NCBI GenBank assembly: GCA_016721005.1
Contig: JADKJM010000005.1
Location: forward strand, 554,416-618,415
Origin: Flavobacteriales bacterium
Lineage (GTDB): Bacteria > Bacteroidota > Bacteroidia > Flavobacteriales_F > PHOS-HE28
Direction: 5' to 3'
Length of the DNA: 64,000 nt
A model generated the notes under the pieces. It had not been told where the DNA came from. It did not search any database and saw only the letters and a program-made list of their open reading frames with translations. The position numbers were made by a program, and so were the translations under genes. The stretch's first letter is position 1. Each line of letters begins with the position of its first letter. Below, piece by piece: positions 1-8,416 of the stretch.

Positions 1-17
1 GCAAAGTACGGGGATGG

Positions 18-111
18 GGGTTGTTCGTTGTTCGTGTCGAAGGTTGTTCGGAGTACAGTTCAAGCGCGACCCTGCCCTTCCGAGCAACGAACAACCCTCA
101 ATACGAACAAC
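18..111. repeat. Palindromic intergenic element downstream of porQ
   Basis: A perfect 13-bp inverted repeat (18-30 GGGTTGTTCGTTG against 85-97) is nested with a second 9-bp pair (27-35 against 103-111), so the whole stretch can fold on itself. It lies just 3' of porQ and could act as a terminator or be a mobile palindromic element. A related copy is at 36497-36524: both share GTTGTTCGGA, then AGCGCGACC, then TGCCCTTC in that order. Confidence 0.55.
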
Positions 112-118
112 GGGTATC

Positions 119-1153
119 CTACGACTTCTGGAAATCAGAGAAGCGCACCGCCAGCGTCAGCGTGTTGCTGATACCTGCTAGGTGCAACTGCGAGAAGCCG
201 TAGCTCAGGTGCACCTTGCTCACCTTCAGCCCTATGCCGAAGCTCAGACCTACAGCGCCCGGCTTATCGGCGATCACCAATTCCTGCCTACGACGCGGAT
301 TGTAGGCCACGCGCAACATGAAGTTCTTGCTCAGGAGGATCTCCGCGCTCGGTACACAATGCAGCATGGCCTTCTTGGCCGTGGTGGTCTTCTCCACGAT
401 CACATCGCCGGTCGTGGGGTCGATCTGCACAACAGCGTTCGGGTCCTTGTAGGTCAGATCCCACTGCTGCAGGTTCTCGAGCATGAGTCCGAGCCGGAAC
501 GGTGCGTGCCTGAATTTGTAGGTGGCCCCCAATTGTAATTCGAAGGGAAGGTCCTCTCGCTTGTCCGTGAAGGTGCTGGCCTGTCGCCCGATGTTCCGCA
601 ACATGGCCGCTACCGTGATCCCCTTGGACGGTTTGCTGAATACCCCAGCGAGATCCGCAGCCCATGCTGTGGAGGTGTACGTATCCAGGTTGCTGGTGAT
701 GAACTTCACATTCGCACCGACGCTGAAGAGGCTATCCACTGCCCTACCCGCTCCTACCTGCACCACATATTCCCCCGCCCGGAAATCGCCCAGCTCGGTG
801 CCCACATCATCGGTCCGCTTGAACGTGCCATAGTCCACGTACTGCACCGTGCCACTGAATGTGGTCTTCAAACTATCGCAGTAGTGCGCGTAGCTGGCAT
901 AGCCGATCTTGATCCCTTCGAAGTACGGCAGGTAGCTCAGGGCCACTTGCTTGCCCATCTCCCTGTTCAGCAGACCGGGGTTGAAGATGCCCAGGTTGAT
1001 GTCGTTGTCCTTCACCGCGATGTAGTTCCCGCCAAGTGCAGAGCTACGCGCTGAAGAAGGGATGTTGAGGATCCGGAAGGCGCTTTGTCCGCCCAACTGG
1101 CCGAAAGCGAACGAAGCGGAAAGGATGCTGGAAGCGAGTAGGATGCGGCGCAT
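119..1153 (-). CDS. porQ: Type IX secretion system protein PorQ
   Basis: A 344-aa outer-membrane beta-barrel protein of the PorQ family, which works with PorU/PorV/PorZ at the T9SS attachment complex. The N-terminus (MRRILLASSILSASFAFG) is a signal peptide, followed by family-typical text (FRILNIPSSARSSALGGNYI, NPGLLN) and a run of amphipathic strands ending SNTLTLAVRFSDF. An ATG 30 nt upstream is in frame, but a TATCTTCG promoter box lies between the two starts and favours the internal ATG. It follows queA on the same strand. It supports the view that the T9SS-sorted proteins in this window are really exported. Confidence 0.85.
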   Translation of the reverse strand: MRRILLASSILSASFAFGQLGGQSAFRILNIPSSARSSALGGNYIAVKDNDINLGIFNPGLLNREMGKQVALSYLPYFEGIKIGYASYAHYCDSLKTTFSGTVQYVDYGTFKRTDDVGTELGDFRAGEYVVQVGAGRAVDSLFSVGANVKFITSNLDTYTSTAWAADLAGVFSKPSKGITVAAMLRNIGRQASTFTDKREDLPFELQLGATYKFRHAPFRLGLMLENLQQWDLTYKDPNAVVQIDPTTGDVIVEKTTTAKKAMLHCVPSAEILLSKNFMLRVAYNPRRRQELVIADKPGAVGLSFGIGLKVSKVHLSYGFSQLHLAGISNTLTLAVRFSDFQKS

Positions 1154-1165
1154 TCGCGATGGGAA

Positions 1166-1173
1166 CGAAGATA
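1166..1173 (-). promoter_or_regulatory. Promoter -7 box (TATCTTCG) of porQ
   Basis: TATCTTCG on the minus strand, 12 nt from the chosen porQ ATG. It resembles the Bacteroidota TAnnTTTG element and recurs at other starts here. No convincing TTG -33 element at 19-nt spacing was seen. Confidence 0.45.
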
Positions 1174-1190
1174 GGCGGCTCACCTATTGT

Positions 1191-2411
1191 TCAGCTCGTG
1201 GATGATGATCGGTCGGAGCGCCATAAGAGGGAGCCATCACCATAGCTCAAGAAGCGGTAGTCGTTCCACAATGCGTGGTCATAGACGCTCCTCCAGTCCG
1301 GTCCGAGCAACGCAGCTACGAGCAGCAGGAGCGTGCTTTGGGGTTGATGGAAATTGGTGATCAGCCCATCCACGAAGCGGAAGGTGTAACCGGGGGCGAT
1401 GAGCAACTGCGTCCGACCACTCAGCTTTTCCTGACCGGATGAGCGCAGCCGAACGATCACCGCATCCAATGCTTCCGCCGAACTAGGAAGCGGCTTGGTC
1501 TGGTCGTATGGTTCCCATTGTCCGATGTCCATGATCTCCGGGATACTTCCATGGATCAGCTTCACACCGTGCCAATAGATGCTCTCGAGGTTCCGCAGTG
1601 CGGTGGTCCCTACCGCGACGACCGGACCTTTTCCCAACTGATCCGCCAAGACTTCCAATGCTTTCAACGGTACCCGCACTTGTTCGTGGTGCATGGCATG
1701 ATCCGCCATCATCGCACTCTTCACCGGAAGAAAAGTGCCTGCACCCACATGCAGCGTTAGCGCCATGGTCTTCACGCCCTTGCGTTCCAGTTCGCTGAGG
1801 ATCCGTTCGGTCAGGTGCAAACTGGCGGTCGGTGCCGCCACGGAACCGTCGTGCTTCGCGAAGACGGTGTTGTACCGCTCTTTGTCGGCGTCGGCATCCG
1901 GCCGTTTCATGTAGGGCGGCAGCGGAACGTGCCCGATGACCTCCAGGACCTCGGCGAAAGTCCGTTCCGCAGGCTCCCAAGTGAAGTGTACCAATGCATC
2001 ACCGTTGCGCATCGCCTTCACCTTCAACCCACCTTGTTCCACCACCATGACCTCCCCTTCCTTCCAACGCTTGGCGTTGCCGATGAAGCACTTCCACGAA
2101 CCGGAACCACGGTCCGCGAACGCTTGTTCTACCGGCCGACCTCTTTCCGGTTCCAGACACAGCACTTCGATGCGTGCGCCTGTACTTCGGTGAAAGATCA
2201 ATCGTGCGTTCACCACGCGCGTGTCGTTGAGGACGAGCAAGGCGTTCGCTGGAACTACACCGGGTAGCTCATGGAAGAACCGATCCTCAATGGATCCACC
2301 GCGGTATACCAGCAACCGGCTCGCATCCCTTTCGGCCAAGGGTTGCTGCGCGATCCGGAACTCCGGAAGCTCATATGTGAGATCGGCGATGGAAAGGTGG
2401 CGGGGATGCAT
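1191..2411 (-). CDS. queA: S-adenosylmethionine:tRNA ribosyltransferase-isomerase
   Basis: A 406-aa QueA. It transfers and isomerises the ribosyl group of SAM onto 7-aminomethyl-7-deazaguanine in tRNA, giving epoxyqueuosine at wobble position 34. Family signatures are LVLNDTRVVNARL near the N-terminus, GHVPLPPYMKR, RYNTVFAK, the TASLHLT region, LTLHVGAGTFLPV and the C-terminal ITNFHQPQSTLLLLVAALLG. The length is slightly above the common 340-360 aa, matching the longer Bacteroidota variants. It starts 18 nt after the DUF2490 gene ends and is followed 37 nt later by porQ. Confidence 0.93.
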   Translation of the reverse strand: MHPRHLSIADLTYELPEFRIAQQPLAERDASRLLVYRGGSIEDRFFHELPGVVPANALLVLNDTRVVNARLIFHRSTGARIEVLCLEPERGRPVEQAFADRGSGSWKCFIGNAKRWKEGEVMVVEQGGLKVKAMRNGDALVHFTWEPAERTFAEVLEVIGHVPLPPYMKRPDADADKERYNTVFAKHDGSVAAPTASLHLTERILSELERKGVKTMALTLHVGAGTFLPVKSAMMADHAMHHEQVRVPLKALEVLADQLGKGPVVAVGTTALRNLESIYWHGVKLIHGSIPEIMDIGQWEPYDQTKPLPSSAEALDAVIVRLRSSGQEKLSGRTQLLIAPGYTFRFVDGLITNFHQPQSTLLLLVAALLGPDWRSVYDHALWNDYRFLSYGDGSLLWRSDRSSSTS

Positions 2412-2429
2412 GATCCAGGCGGTGGAGCG

Positions 2430-3212
2430 TCAGCCCGTGGTCGATGTGGGACGGGGCCTGGTCAGATCGATCCGATGCTGGATCACGACGCGCAAGAGGT
2501 GTCGATCGTAGAAGACCTCCCCCCCGATGGATCGCTGGTACATGTTCATATAGCCGATATCGATCGTCAGACCTGGTGTGATACCGATGATGAAACTCGC
2601 ATGCAAACGACCCTGGTCGAAGGCGTCGGAGAAGGTCGGGACATGTGACCGGAGGAAAAGTTCACCCGCCAACTTGAACGCCAATCGTTCGGCTCCCGCA
2701 TCCGCATCCCGCAGGATCGGGATCTCCAAGGCCGGTTGGTACCGTACGCGAAAACTCGTGAATGAATAGCCTGCGGTCAGTTCACCGCCTTCCTCCCGGT
2801 GAAAGAAACGCGCCTCAGTCCGGAATCTTTGGTTGAACCGGTACCACGCACCCTTGCTCTTTCGCACGATCTCCGCATGCGGCCGAAGCTCAGGCCGCAC
2901 CAGTTGGCTCGCTGCATTCGGGTCATTCGCCCCTTGGAGGAACAACGCCCCGCCCAACGCCACATCCATCCCCCGTCCAAGGTCCCTTCTGATCATTGAT
3001 CGCAACCCGAATTGCTGATGCGCATCGGGGTTGAAGAATCGTCGCTCCTGGATATCCGTGGAGACCGCCCATCGTTCGTTCAGTTTCAACGTGTTGAAAT
3101 ACCCGGACCAATGAAGTTGCTGCGTGATCGTTCGCCTCTGCGCATGCGCACAGAACGGGAGAAGCAGGAACAGAAGGATCGGATGGAACTTCAAGCGATG
3201 GACATCGACCAT
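2430..3212 (-). CDS. DUF2490 family exported protein
   Basis: A 260-aa protein starting MVDVHRLK with a signal peptide (ILLFLLLPFCAHAQ). The body matches the DUF2490 pattern of Bacteroidota outer-membrane-barrel-like proteins: QLHWSGYFNTLKLNERWAVSTDIQERRF near the start, and alternating strands ending FYDRHLLRVVIQHRIDL. No enzymatic motif is visible. An upstream in-frame ATG exists, but the residues before MVDV do not look like a signal peptide. It is divergent from the porin at 3355 and probably leads into queA. Confidence 0.75.
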   Translation of the reverse strand: MVDVHRLKFHPILLFLLLPFCAHAQRRTITQQLHWSGYFNTLKLNERWAVSTDIQERRFFNPDAHQQFGLRSMIRRDLGRGMDVALGGALFLQGANDPNAASQLVRPELRPHAEIVRKSKGAWYRFNQRFRTEARFFHREEGGELTAGYSFTSFRVRYQPALEIPILRDADAGAERLAFKLAGELFLRSHVPTFSDAFDQGRLHASFIIGITPGLTIDIGYMNMYQRSIGGEVFYDRHLLRVVIQHRIDLTRPRPTSTTG

Positions 3213-3329
3213 GGCGTCCGCCTTGCGTGCATGAACGGTCGGCAAGATTACAGCATGGAAGCGACCGGTCGGATGACCCATGTAAAGCCCACGTTAACCG
3301 GAATTCATATTCAACTTACGATCCGATGA

Positions 3330-3337
3330 TGTCTTTG
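3330..3337 (+). promoter_or_regulatory. Promoter -7-like box of the porin gene
   Basis: TGTCTTTG, 17 nt before the porin ATG, inside the 142-nt divergent gap shared with the DUF2490 gene. It resembles TAnnTTTG with one change. Confidence 0.3.
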
Positions 3338-3354
3338 CAACCGGATCTTAACAG

Positions 3355-4560
3355 ATGCGACCACTTGCCTCCCTCCTTCTGGCCTGCTTGCTGCCTGCCA
3401 TGATCTCTGCTCAGGACCTTACGCCATCGGCCCCGCCGGGCCCAAAAGCCAAGTCTTGGTACGACTCCTTCAGTATCCGAGGCTACGCGCACCTGCGATA
3501 CAACCGCCTGTTGGAAACCAATGACCTCTTGCGCTGTCAGGCTTGTGACGCGAGTTGGGGCCGCGATGGTGGGATCTTCCTGCGAAGAGCGCGCGTGATC
3601 ATTTCCGGGCATGTCCATCCCCGCGTGTACTTGTACATGCAAACGGACTTCGCGCAGGGTGTGGCTCCGAACGCCCAGAATATTGCACAGATCCGTGACT
3701 GGTATATGGACATTGGCCTCGATCCCACCAATGAATTCCGGGTGCGACTAGGACAGAGCAAGGTGCCCTATGGCTTTGAGAACCTACAGAGCAGTTCAGA
3801 ACGCCTCCCTTTGGATCGCGCCGACCCGACCAACTCCGGCGCACCGAACGAGCGCGACCTCGGCGCCTTCCTGTATTGGTCACCGAAGAAATACCGCGAT
3901 CTCTTCAAGGAATTGAAGGAGGCAGGCATGAAGGGGACCGGCGATTACGGGATCGTCGGGATCGGTGCGTACAACGGCCAATCCGCGAACCGCGCCGAAG
4001 CGAACGACGACCTGAACGTAGTGGCCCGGATCAGCGTGCCGATGCGGATCGGAAGCCAGATCATCGAACCCGGCGTGCAGGCGTACACCGGGCGCTATAC
4101 CGTGACTGCTGATCAGCGCTCCGGAGCCAAAGGGAACAGCAATTGGACGTACGACGATCAGCGGGTCGCGGGCACGCTCGTGCTCTATCCGAAACCCTTC
4201 GGCTTCCTTGCGGAATACAACGTGGGTAAGGGTCCCGAGTACGATGTGGCCACGGACTCCATCAGCACCAAGGACCTCAGCGGCGGGTTCATTACAGCCA
4301 CGTATCGGCTGATCGTCAAGGACCAGATGTTCATGCCCTTCGCGCGCTATCAGGTGTATGACGGCGGCAAGAAGAACGAAACGGATGCGCGTTCCTACTC
4401 CGTCAACGATATGGAGTTCGGTGTGGAATGGCTCCCGTTCAAGAACTTCGAGTTGACGGTGGAGTACTACCTCGGCGATCGTCGCTTCGAGGATCATGGA
4501 TTACAGTCGAACAAACAGAAGGGTGAACTGCTGCGCATACAAGCACAGTTCAATTTCTGA
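3355..4560 (+). CDS. OprO/OprP-type outer membrane porin
   Basis: A 401-aa protein with signal peptide MRPLASLLLACLLPAMISAQ and a beta-barrel body of the phosphate-selective porin O/P family. Visible features are the early strand FSIRGYAHLRYNRL, FLRRARVIISGHVHPRVYLY, the conserved RLGQSKVPYGFEN segment, and a C-terminal strand ending in Phe (LRIQAQFNF), as expected for BAM-dependent insertion. Substrate specificity cannot be read from sequence; phosphate is only the family name. A cluster of cysteines (RCQACDAS near residue 60) is unusual for a porin. A strong hairpin terminator follows 14 nt after the stop. Confidence 0.85.
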   Translation: MRPLASLLLACLLPAMISAQDLTPSAPPGPKAKSWYDSFSIRGYAHLRYNRLLETNDLLRCQACDASWGRDGGIFLRRARVIISGHVHPRVYLYMQTDFAQGVAPNAQNIAQIRDWYMDIGLDPTNEFRVRLGQSKVPYGFENLQSSSERLPLDRADPTNSGAPNERDLGAFLYWSPKKYRDLFKELKEAGMKGTGDYGIVGIGAYNGQSANRAEANDDLNVVARISVPMRIGSQIIEPGVQAYTGRYTVTADQRSGAKGNSNWTYDDQRVAGTLVLYPKPFGFLAEYNVGKGPEYDVATDSISTKDLSGGFITATYRLIVKDQMFMPFARYQVYDGGKKNETDARSYSVNDMEFGVEWLPFKNFELTVEYYLGDRRFEDHGLQSNKQKGELLRIQAQFNF

Positions 4561-4573
4561 ACAGTTCTCCGGA

Positions 4574-4609
4574 AACGAAGAAGCCCCGGGATCCCGGGGC
4601 TTCTTCGTT
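4574..4609. terminator. Bidirectional hairpin terminator
   Basis: A perfect 36-nt palindrome (arms AACGAAGAAGCCCCGGGA and its complement) lies between the convergent porin and nucleotidyltransferase genes. It is GC-rich in the middle with A/T-containing flanks, so it can serve both strands. Confidence 0.8.
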
Positions 4610-4708
4610 CGATCTGTTCAACGTTCTATGCCACATGCTAGAGGAGTTCCGTGTGGTTCTTGCCTTCTTCCGTCCCGCGATCGGCTACTCCGACTTACAT
4701 GGATCCGA

Positions 4709-5179
4709 TCAAGCCGATCCCTTCTTGCGCTTCAGCTCCAGGATGTCGAGCAAGTCCTTTGGCCGCCCCGACCGCGCTTTACTCTCCAGCAGATCCGGCA
4801 GCGACATCACATGTACGCTTTGGACCGGCTCTCCTGACAACTCGATCAACTCCGCCCGGCTCCATGCCTCTTCGAACGTGCAGCCCGGCCGTAAGAAGGT
4901 GATGACCTCCACTTCGAGGCCGGGGCTCATCTTCAGGGTGATGTTCTTATCGGACTTCAGCACCGGGTCGGGGAACTGATCCACGTCGTAGCCGATGCTG
5001 CGCAACGCGGCAGCCAACTGGTTGAAGTTCTCACTGGTCGGCTCCATCCAGAACTCAAGATCCGGAGATTGCCGTTGGTACCCGTGGAAGTTGACCGCGC
5101 CGCCACCGATGAGCACCATGCGCACGCTGTGGTCGTTCGCAGCGCGTAGGAAAGCAGTCACCTCTTCACCGAAGTGCAT
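4709..5179 (-). CDS. Nucleotidyltransferase-fold protein
   Basis: A 156-aa protein with the minimal nucleotidyltransferase pattern: IGGGAVNFHGYQRQSPDLEFW near residue 24 (GG followed by a D-x-E pair), a third acidic site in LEVEVIT, and a C-terminal KARSGRPKDLLDILEL helix typical of the AbiEii/DUF6036-like group. Such proteins often belong to toxin-antitoxin or defence pairs. It overlaps the upstream 63-aa gene by 14 nt, so the two are translationally linked. The substrate is unknown, and a role in growth control is inference only. Confidence 0.7.
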   Translation of the reverse strand: MHFGEEVTAFLRAANDHSVRMVLIGGGAVNFHGYQRQSPDLEFWMEPTSENFNQLAAALRSIGYDVDQFPDPVLKSDKNITLKMSPGLEVEVITFLRPGCTFEEAWSRAELIELSGEPVQSVHVMSLPDLLESKARSGRPKDLLDILELKRKKGSA

Positions 5180-5357
5180 TCTTCTTCCTTACGATGAAGT
5201 TGCCCTTCTTCTCCGCTGCATCCGGATCGCTGGGCACTCGGCCCTCGAAGCTGTTCAGGAACCAGTAGAAGCGCTCGGAGGGCGTAAGCGCCAGGAACGC
5301 GCGTTCGCGCTCGGCATTGCTCTCCTCCTTGGTTCCGAAGCGGATACGCTTGTCCAT
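5166..5357 (-). CDS. Small protein paired with the nucleotidyltransferase
   Basis: A 63-aa charged protein (core LTPSERFYWFLNSFEG, then KKGNFIVRKK). Its 3' end overlaps the nucleotidyltransferase gene by 14 nt, which makes it real rather than a chance ORF. I recall a similar pairing in Bacteroidota genomes but cannot name the family. It could be the partner of a toxin-antitoxin-like module; no DNA-binding motif is evident. It starts 8 nt after lon ends on the same strand. Confidence 0.6.
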   Translation of the reverse strand: MDKRIRFGTKEESNAERERAFLALTPSERFYWFLNSFEGRVPSDPDAAEKKGNFIVRKKNALR

Positions 5358-5366
5358 TGCGGAGGT

Positions 5367-7823
5367 CTATGCCACCTTCAGCGCGTTCTCCACTTTCTCC
5401 TTCAGCAAGGCGTGCTTCACCACTTCGATCATCTCGGTAACATAGGTGAAACGCATGCCCTTGGTGTAACGCGCATCGATGTCCTCGATGTCCTTGCGAT
5501 TGTCCGCGCTGAGGATGATCTCCTTGATGCCTGCTCGTTTCGCCGCGAGGATCTTCTCCTTGATGCCACCCACCGGTAGCACACGACCCCGCAGCGTGAT
5601 CTCACCCGTCATCGCGACGAACTTCCGCACCTTCTGTTGCGTGAACGCACTAGCGATGCTGGTGACCATGGTGATGCCCGCGCTCGGGCCATCCTTCGGA
5701 GTGGCGCCTTCGGGAACGTGTACGTGTACGTTCCAACGCTTGAACACTTCAGCGTCGATGCCGATGATGCTGCTGTGGGCTTTCAGGTATTCCAGCGCGA
5801 TGATGGCGCTCTCCTTCATCACATCACCCAGGTTGCCGGTGAGGGTGAGTTTGCCTTCACCCTTGGTGATGCTGGTCTCGATGAAGAGGATGTCGCCACC
5901 CGTCGGGGTCCACGCCAACCCCGTGACCACACCAGCCACGTCGTTGCCTTGGTACTTGTCCCGCGCGTGGCTAGGTCCGTAGATCTTCACCAGGTCTTCG
6001 ATCCCGATGGTGAGGTTGTACTTCTCCTTCAGTGCGATCTGCTTCGCACGATAACGCACCAGCTTGGCGATGCGCTTCTCCAAGGTCCGCACGCCGCTCT
6101 CATCGCTGTATTGTTCGATGATCGCTTCGATGAGGCCCGGCGCCAATTTCAATTGCTTCGGCTTCAACCCGTTCTCGGTGAATTGCTTCGGCAACAGGTG
6201 GCGCGTGGCGATCTGCACCTTCTCCTCCTCGGTGTAGCCGTTCACCTCGATGATCTCCATCCGATCGCGCAAGGCGGGATGGATCGTACTGAGCGAGTTC
6301 GCCGTGGCCACGAACATCACGCGGCTCAGATCATATTCCACCTCCACGTAGTTGTCGTAGAAGTTGCTGTTCTGTTCGGGGTCCAGCACTTCCAGCAACG
6401 CGCTGGCGGGATCACCGTGGAAGTCCTTGCCCACCTTATCGATCTCATCCAGCACGAAGAGCGGATTGCTCGTCCCGGCTTTCTTGATGCTCTGGATCAA
6501 CCGACCAGGCATCGCACCGATGTACGTCTTGCGGTGTCCGCGGATCTCGCTCTCATCATGCAAGCCACCAAGGCTCATCCGAACGTACTTCCGACCCAGC
6601 GCTTCCGCCATGCTCTTGCCCAAGCTGGTCTTGCCCACACCGGGAGGACCGAACAAGCAGATGATCGGGGCCTTCATATCACCCTTCAACTTCAACACCG
6701 CGAGGTGTTCGATGATGCGCTCCTTCACCTTGTCCAGACCGAAGTGGTCACGGTCCAGGATCTTCTGTGCGTTCTTCAGGTCGAACTTGTCGTTGCTGTA
6801 ATCGCCCCACGGCAGATCCAGCAGCAGTTGCACGTAGTTGTACTGCACGCTGAACTCCGCGCCGGCCGGGTTCATCCGCTGCAACTTGTTGATCTCCTTG
6901 TCGAAGGTATCGGACACTTTCACCGTCCACTTCTTCTTCGCGGCCTTGTCGCGCATCTCCTCCAACTCCAGTTCGATCGGGTTGCCGCCCAACTCGTCCT
7001 GGATCGTCTTCATCTGCTGGTGCAGGAAGTATTCGCGCTGCTGCCGATCGACCTCCGTACGCACCTTGCTCTGGATCTCGTTCTTCATCTCCAGCATCTG
7101 CAACTCCTTGGTCAGATGAGCCAAGAGTAGCGATGCACGCTCACGCAGATCGGCCACCTCGAGCATCTTCTGCTTCTCGGCCACCTCCGCATTCATGTTG
7201 CTGCTGATGAAATTCACCAGGAAGCTCGGACTGTCGATGTTCTTCAACGCGAACTGCGCCTCGGTGGGGATCTGCGGACTTTGCTTGATGATCTCCGTCG
7301 CTAGGTCCTTCAACGAACTCACCAATGCGTGGAAGCTCTTGTCGTCCTTGGCCGGGCGGATCTCCTCGAACTCCTTCACCCGCGCGGTGAAGTATGGATC
7401 GATCTTCACCATCTCCATCACCTCGAAGCGCTTCTTGCCTTGGATGATCGCCGTCGTGCTTCCATCCGGCATCCGCAACATGCGGATGATCTGCGCGATG
7501 GTGCCCACCTTGTTCAGGTCCTCAGCGCGCGGCTCTTCGATCTGGCCATCCTTCTGGCTTACCACGCCCAACGTTCGGTTGCCCTTGTACACGTCCTGGA
7601 TCAAGCGGATGCTGCGATCACGCCCCACGGTGATCGGGATCACCACCCCGGGGAACAGCACTGTATTGCGCAGCGGAAGGATGGGCAGTTCCGGCGGAGT
7701 GACCTCCGCGTTCATCTGCTCCTCGTCCTCGGCGGTGATGAGGGGGATCAGTTCGGTCTCGTTCTCGAGGGCCTCACTGCTGAAGAGGGAAGGGTCGTTA
7801 TGTAGGATGTCGCGCTTCGACAT
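5367..7823 (-). CDS. lon: ATP-dependent protease Lon
   Basis: An 818-aa Lon. Order: substrate-binding LAN domain (PELPILPLRNTVLFPGVVIPI near residue 45), coiled-coil middle (residues about 240-300), AAA+ module with Walker A GPPGVGKTS and Walker B LFVLDEIDKV, sensor region ATANSLSTIHPALRDRMEII, and a C-terminal peptidase domain. The catalytic dyad is Ser714 in PKDGPSAG and Lys757 in GGIKEK, separated by 43 residues as in E. coli Lon. It degrades misfolded and regulatory proteins in the cytoplasm. The promoter probably lies in the 136-nt gap toward ruvX (TACCTTTA box at 7847-7854). Confidence 0.97.
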   Translation of the reverse strand: MSKRDILHNDPSLFSSEALENETELIPLITAEDEEQMNAEVTPPELPILPLRNTVLFPGVVIPITVGRDRSIRLIQDVYKGNRTLGVVSQKDGQIEEPRAEDLNKVGTIAQIIRMLRMPDGSTTAIIQGKKRFEVMEMVKIDPYFTARVKEFEEIRPAKDDKSFHALVSSLKDLATEIIKQSPQIPTEAQFALKNIDSPSFLVNFISSNMNAEVAEKQKMLEVADLRERASLLLAHLTKELQMLEMKNEIQSKVRTEVDRQQREYFLHQQMKTIQDELGGNPIELELEEMRDKAAKKKWTVKVSDTFDKEINKLQRMNPAGAEFSVQYNYVQLLLDLPWGDYSNDKFDLKNAQKILDRDHFGLDKVKERIIEHLAVLKLKGDMKAPIICLFGPPGVGKTSLGKSMAEALGRKYVRMSLGGLHDESEIRGHRKTYIGAMPGRLIQSIKKAGTSNPLFVLDEIDKVGKDFHGDPASALLEVLDPEQNSNFYDNYVEVEYDLSRVMFVATANSLSTIHPALRDRMEIIEVNGYTEEEKVQIATRHLLPKQFTENGLKPKQLKLAPGLIEAIIEQYSDESGVRTLEKRIAKLVRYRAKQIALKEKYNLTIGIEDLVKIYGPSHARDKYQGNDVAGVVTGLAWTPTGGDILFIETSITKGEGKLTLTGNLGDVMKESAIIALEYLKAHSSIIGIDAEVFKRWNVHVHVPEGATPKDGPSAGITMVTSIASAFTQQKVRKFVAMTGEITLRGRVLPVGGIKEKILAAKRAGIKEIILSADNRKDIEDIDARYTKGMRFTYVTEMIEVVKHALLKEKVENALKVA

Positions 7824-7846
7824 GGTTGTGGTCAGGATGTCAGGTG

Positions 7847-7854
7847 TAAAGGTA
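7847..7854 (-). promoter_or_regulatory. Promoter -7 box (TACCTTTA) of lon
   Basis: TACCTTTA on the minus strand, 23 nt before the lon ATG. It fits TAnnTTTr. The rest of the 136-nt gap shows no clear heat-shock operator. Confidence 0.35.
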
Positions 7855-7959
7855 TCGCCCCCGGCCCTTTTCCTAGGACGCGGATCTCAACAGGCGTTGC
7901 CGCTGAAGTCAATGACTGTGCCGCCTGACGCATGGCTGACAGATGGGCAGCGCCCGCGA

Positions 7960-8370
7960 TCAATGCTTCGACAACCAACTCTGTAGGATGATCGTCGCGC
8001 TGATCCGATCGATCTGACCTTTCTCGCGCCGGGCCATGCGCCCCTTTCCGCTCATCAGCAAGGTCTGTTGGGCCATACGGCTGGTGAAGCGCTCATCCAC
8101 CTGTTCCACCCATTTGTCCGGGAACGCCTTCTTCAGTTGTTCCGTGAAGGCAATTGCTCCGGCTGTGCCATCGGTGGCCGTGCCATCCAGGTTCGTGGGC
8201 AGGCCGATCACGAAGCCATCCACTTTCTCTTTGGCCACATACGCCTTGAGATAATCAAGGAGCTTCACTGTTTCCACGGTCTCCAGCGCTGAAGCGATGA
8301 TCCGCAGCGTATCGGTCACAGCCAGTCCGGTCCGTTTGGAACCGTGATCGATGGCGATGACGCGGGGCAT
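7960..8370 (-). CDS. ruvX: Putative pre-16S rRNA nuclease / Holliday junction resolvase YqgF
   Basis: A 136-aa RNase H-like YqgF/RuvX protein. The first acidic site is in AIDHGSKRTGLAVTD, followed by GLPTNLDGTATD, VDERFTSRMAQQ and the closing GQIDRISATIILQSWL (last catalytic Asp). It is implicated in 5' end processing of 16S rRNA. The chosen ATG (MPRVIAIDHG) is preceded 6 nt upstream by a GACCTTTG box, so an in-frame start 9 nt upstream is less likely. It is divergent from dapD with a 46-nt shared promoter region. Confidence 0.92.
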   Translation of the reverse strand: MPRVIAIDHGSKRTGLAVTDTLRIIASALETVETVKLLDYLKAYVAKEKVDGFVIGLPTNLDGTATDGTAGAIAFTEQLKKAFPDKWVEQVDERFTSRMAQQTLLMSGKGRMARREKGQIDRISATIILQSWLSKH

Positions 8371-8376
8371 GGGCAC

Positions 8377-8412
8377 CAAAGGTCGGTGATGTGCGCGCGG
8401 CCATCATCTTTG
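8377..8412. promoter_or_regulatory. Divergent promoter pair ruvX/dapD with very short leaders
   Basis: Minus strand GACCTTTG (8377-8384) ends 6 nt from the ruvX ATG. Plus strand CATCTTTG (8405-8412) ends 4 nt from the dapD ATG. Both resemble the Bacteroidota TAnnTTTG -7 element. At the usual distance to the transcription start both mRNAs would have almost no leader. Confidence 0.5.
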
Positions 8413-8416
8413 CGCC

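Noticed and set aside
5637..7130. 497-codon plus-strand frame opposite lon
   Set aside because: Rich in His/Arg/Leu, as typical of antisense frames of GC-rich genes; lon on the other strand has complete motifs.
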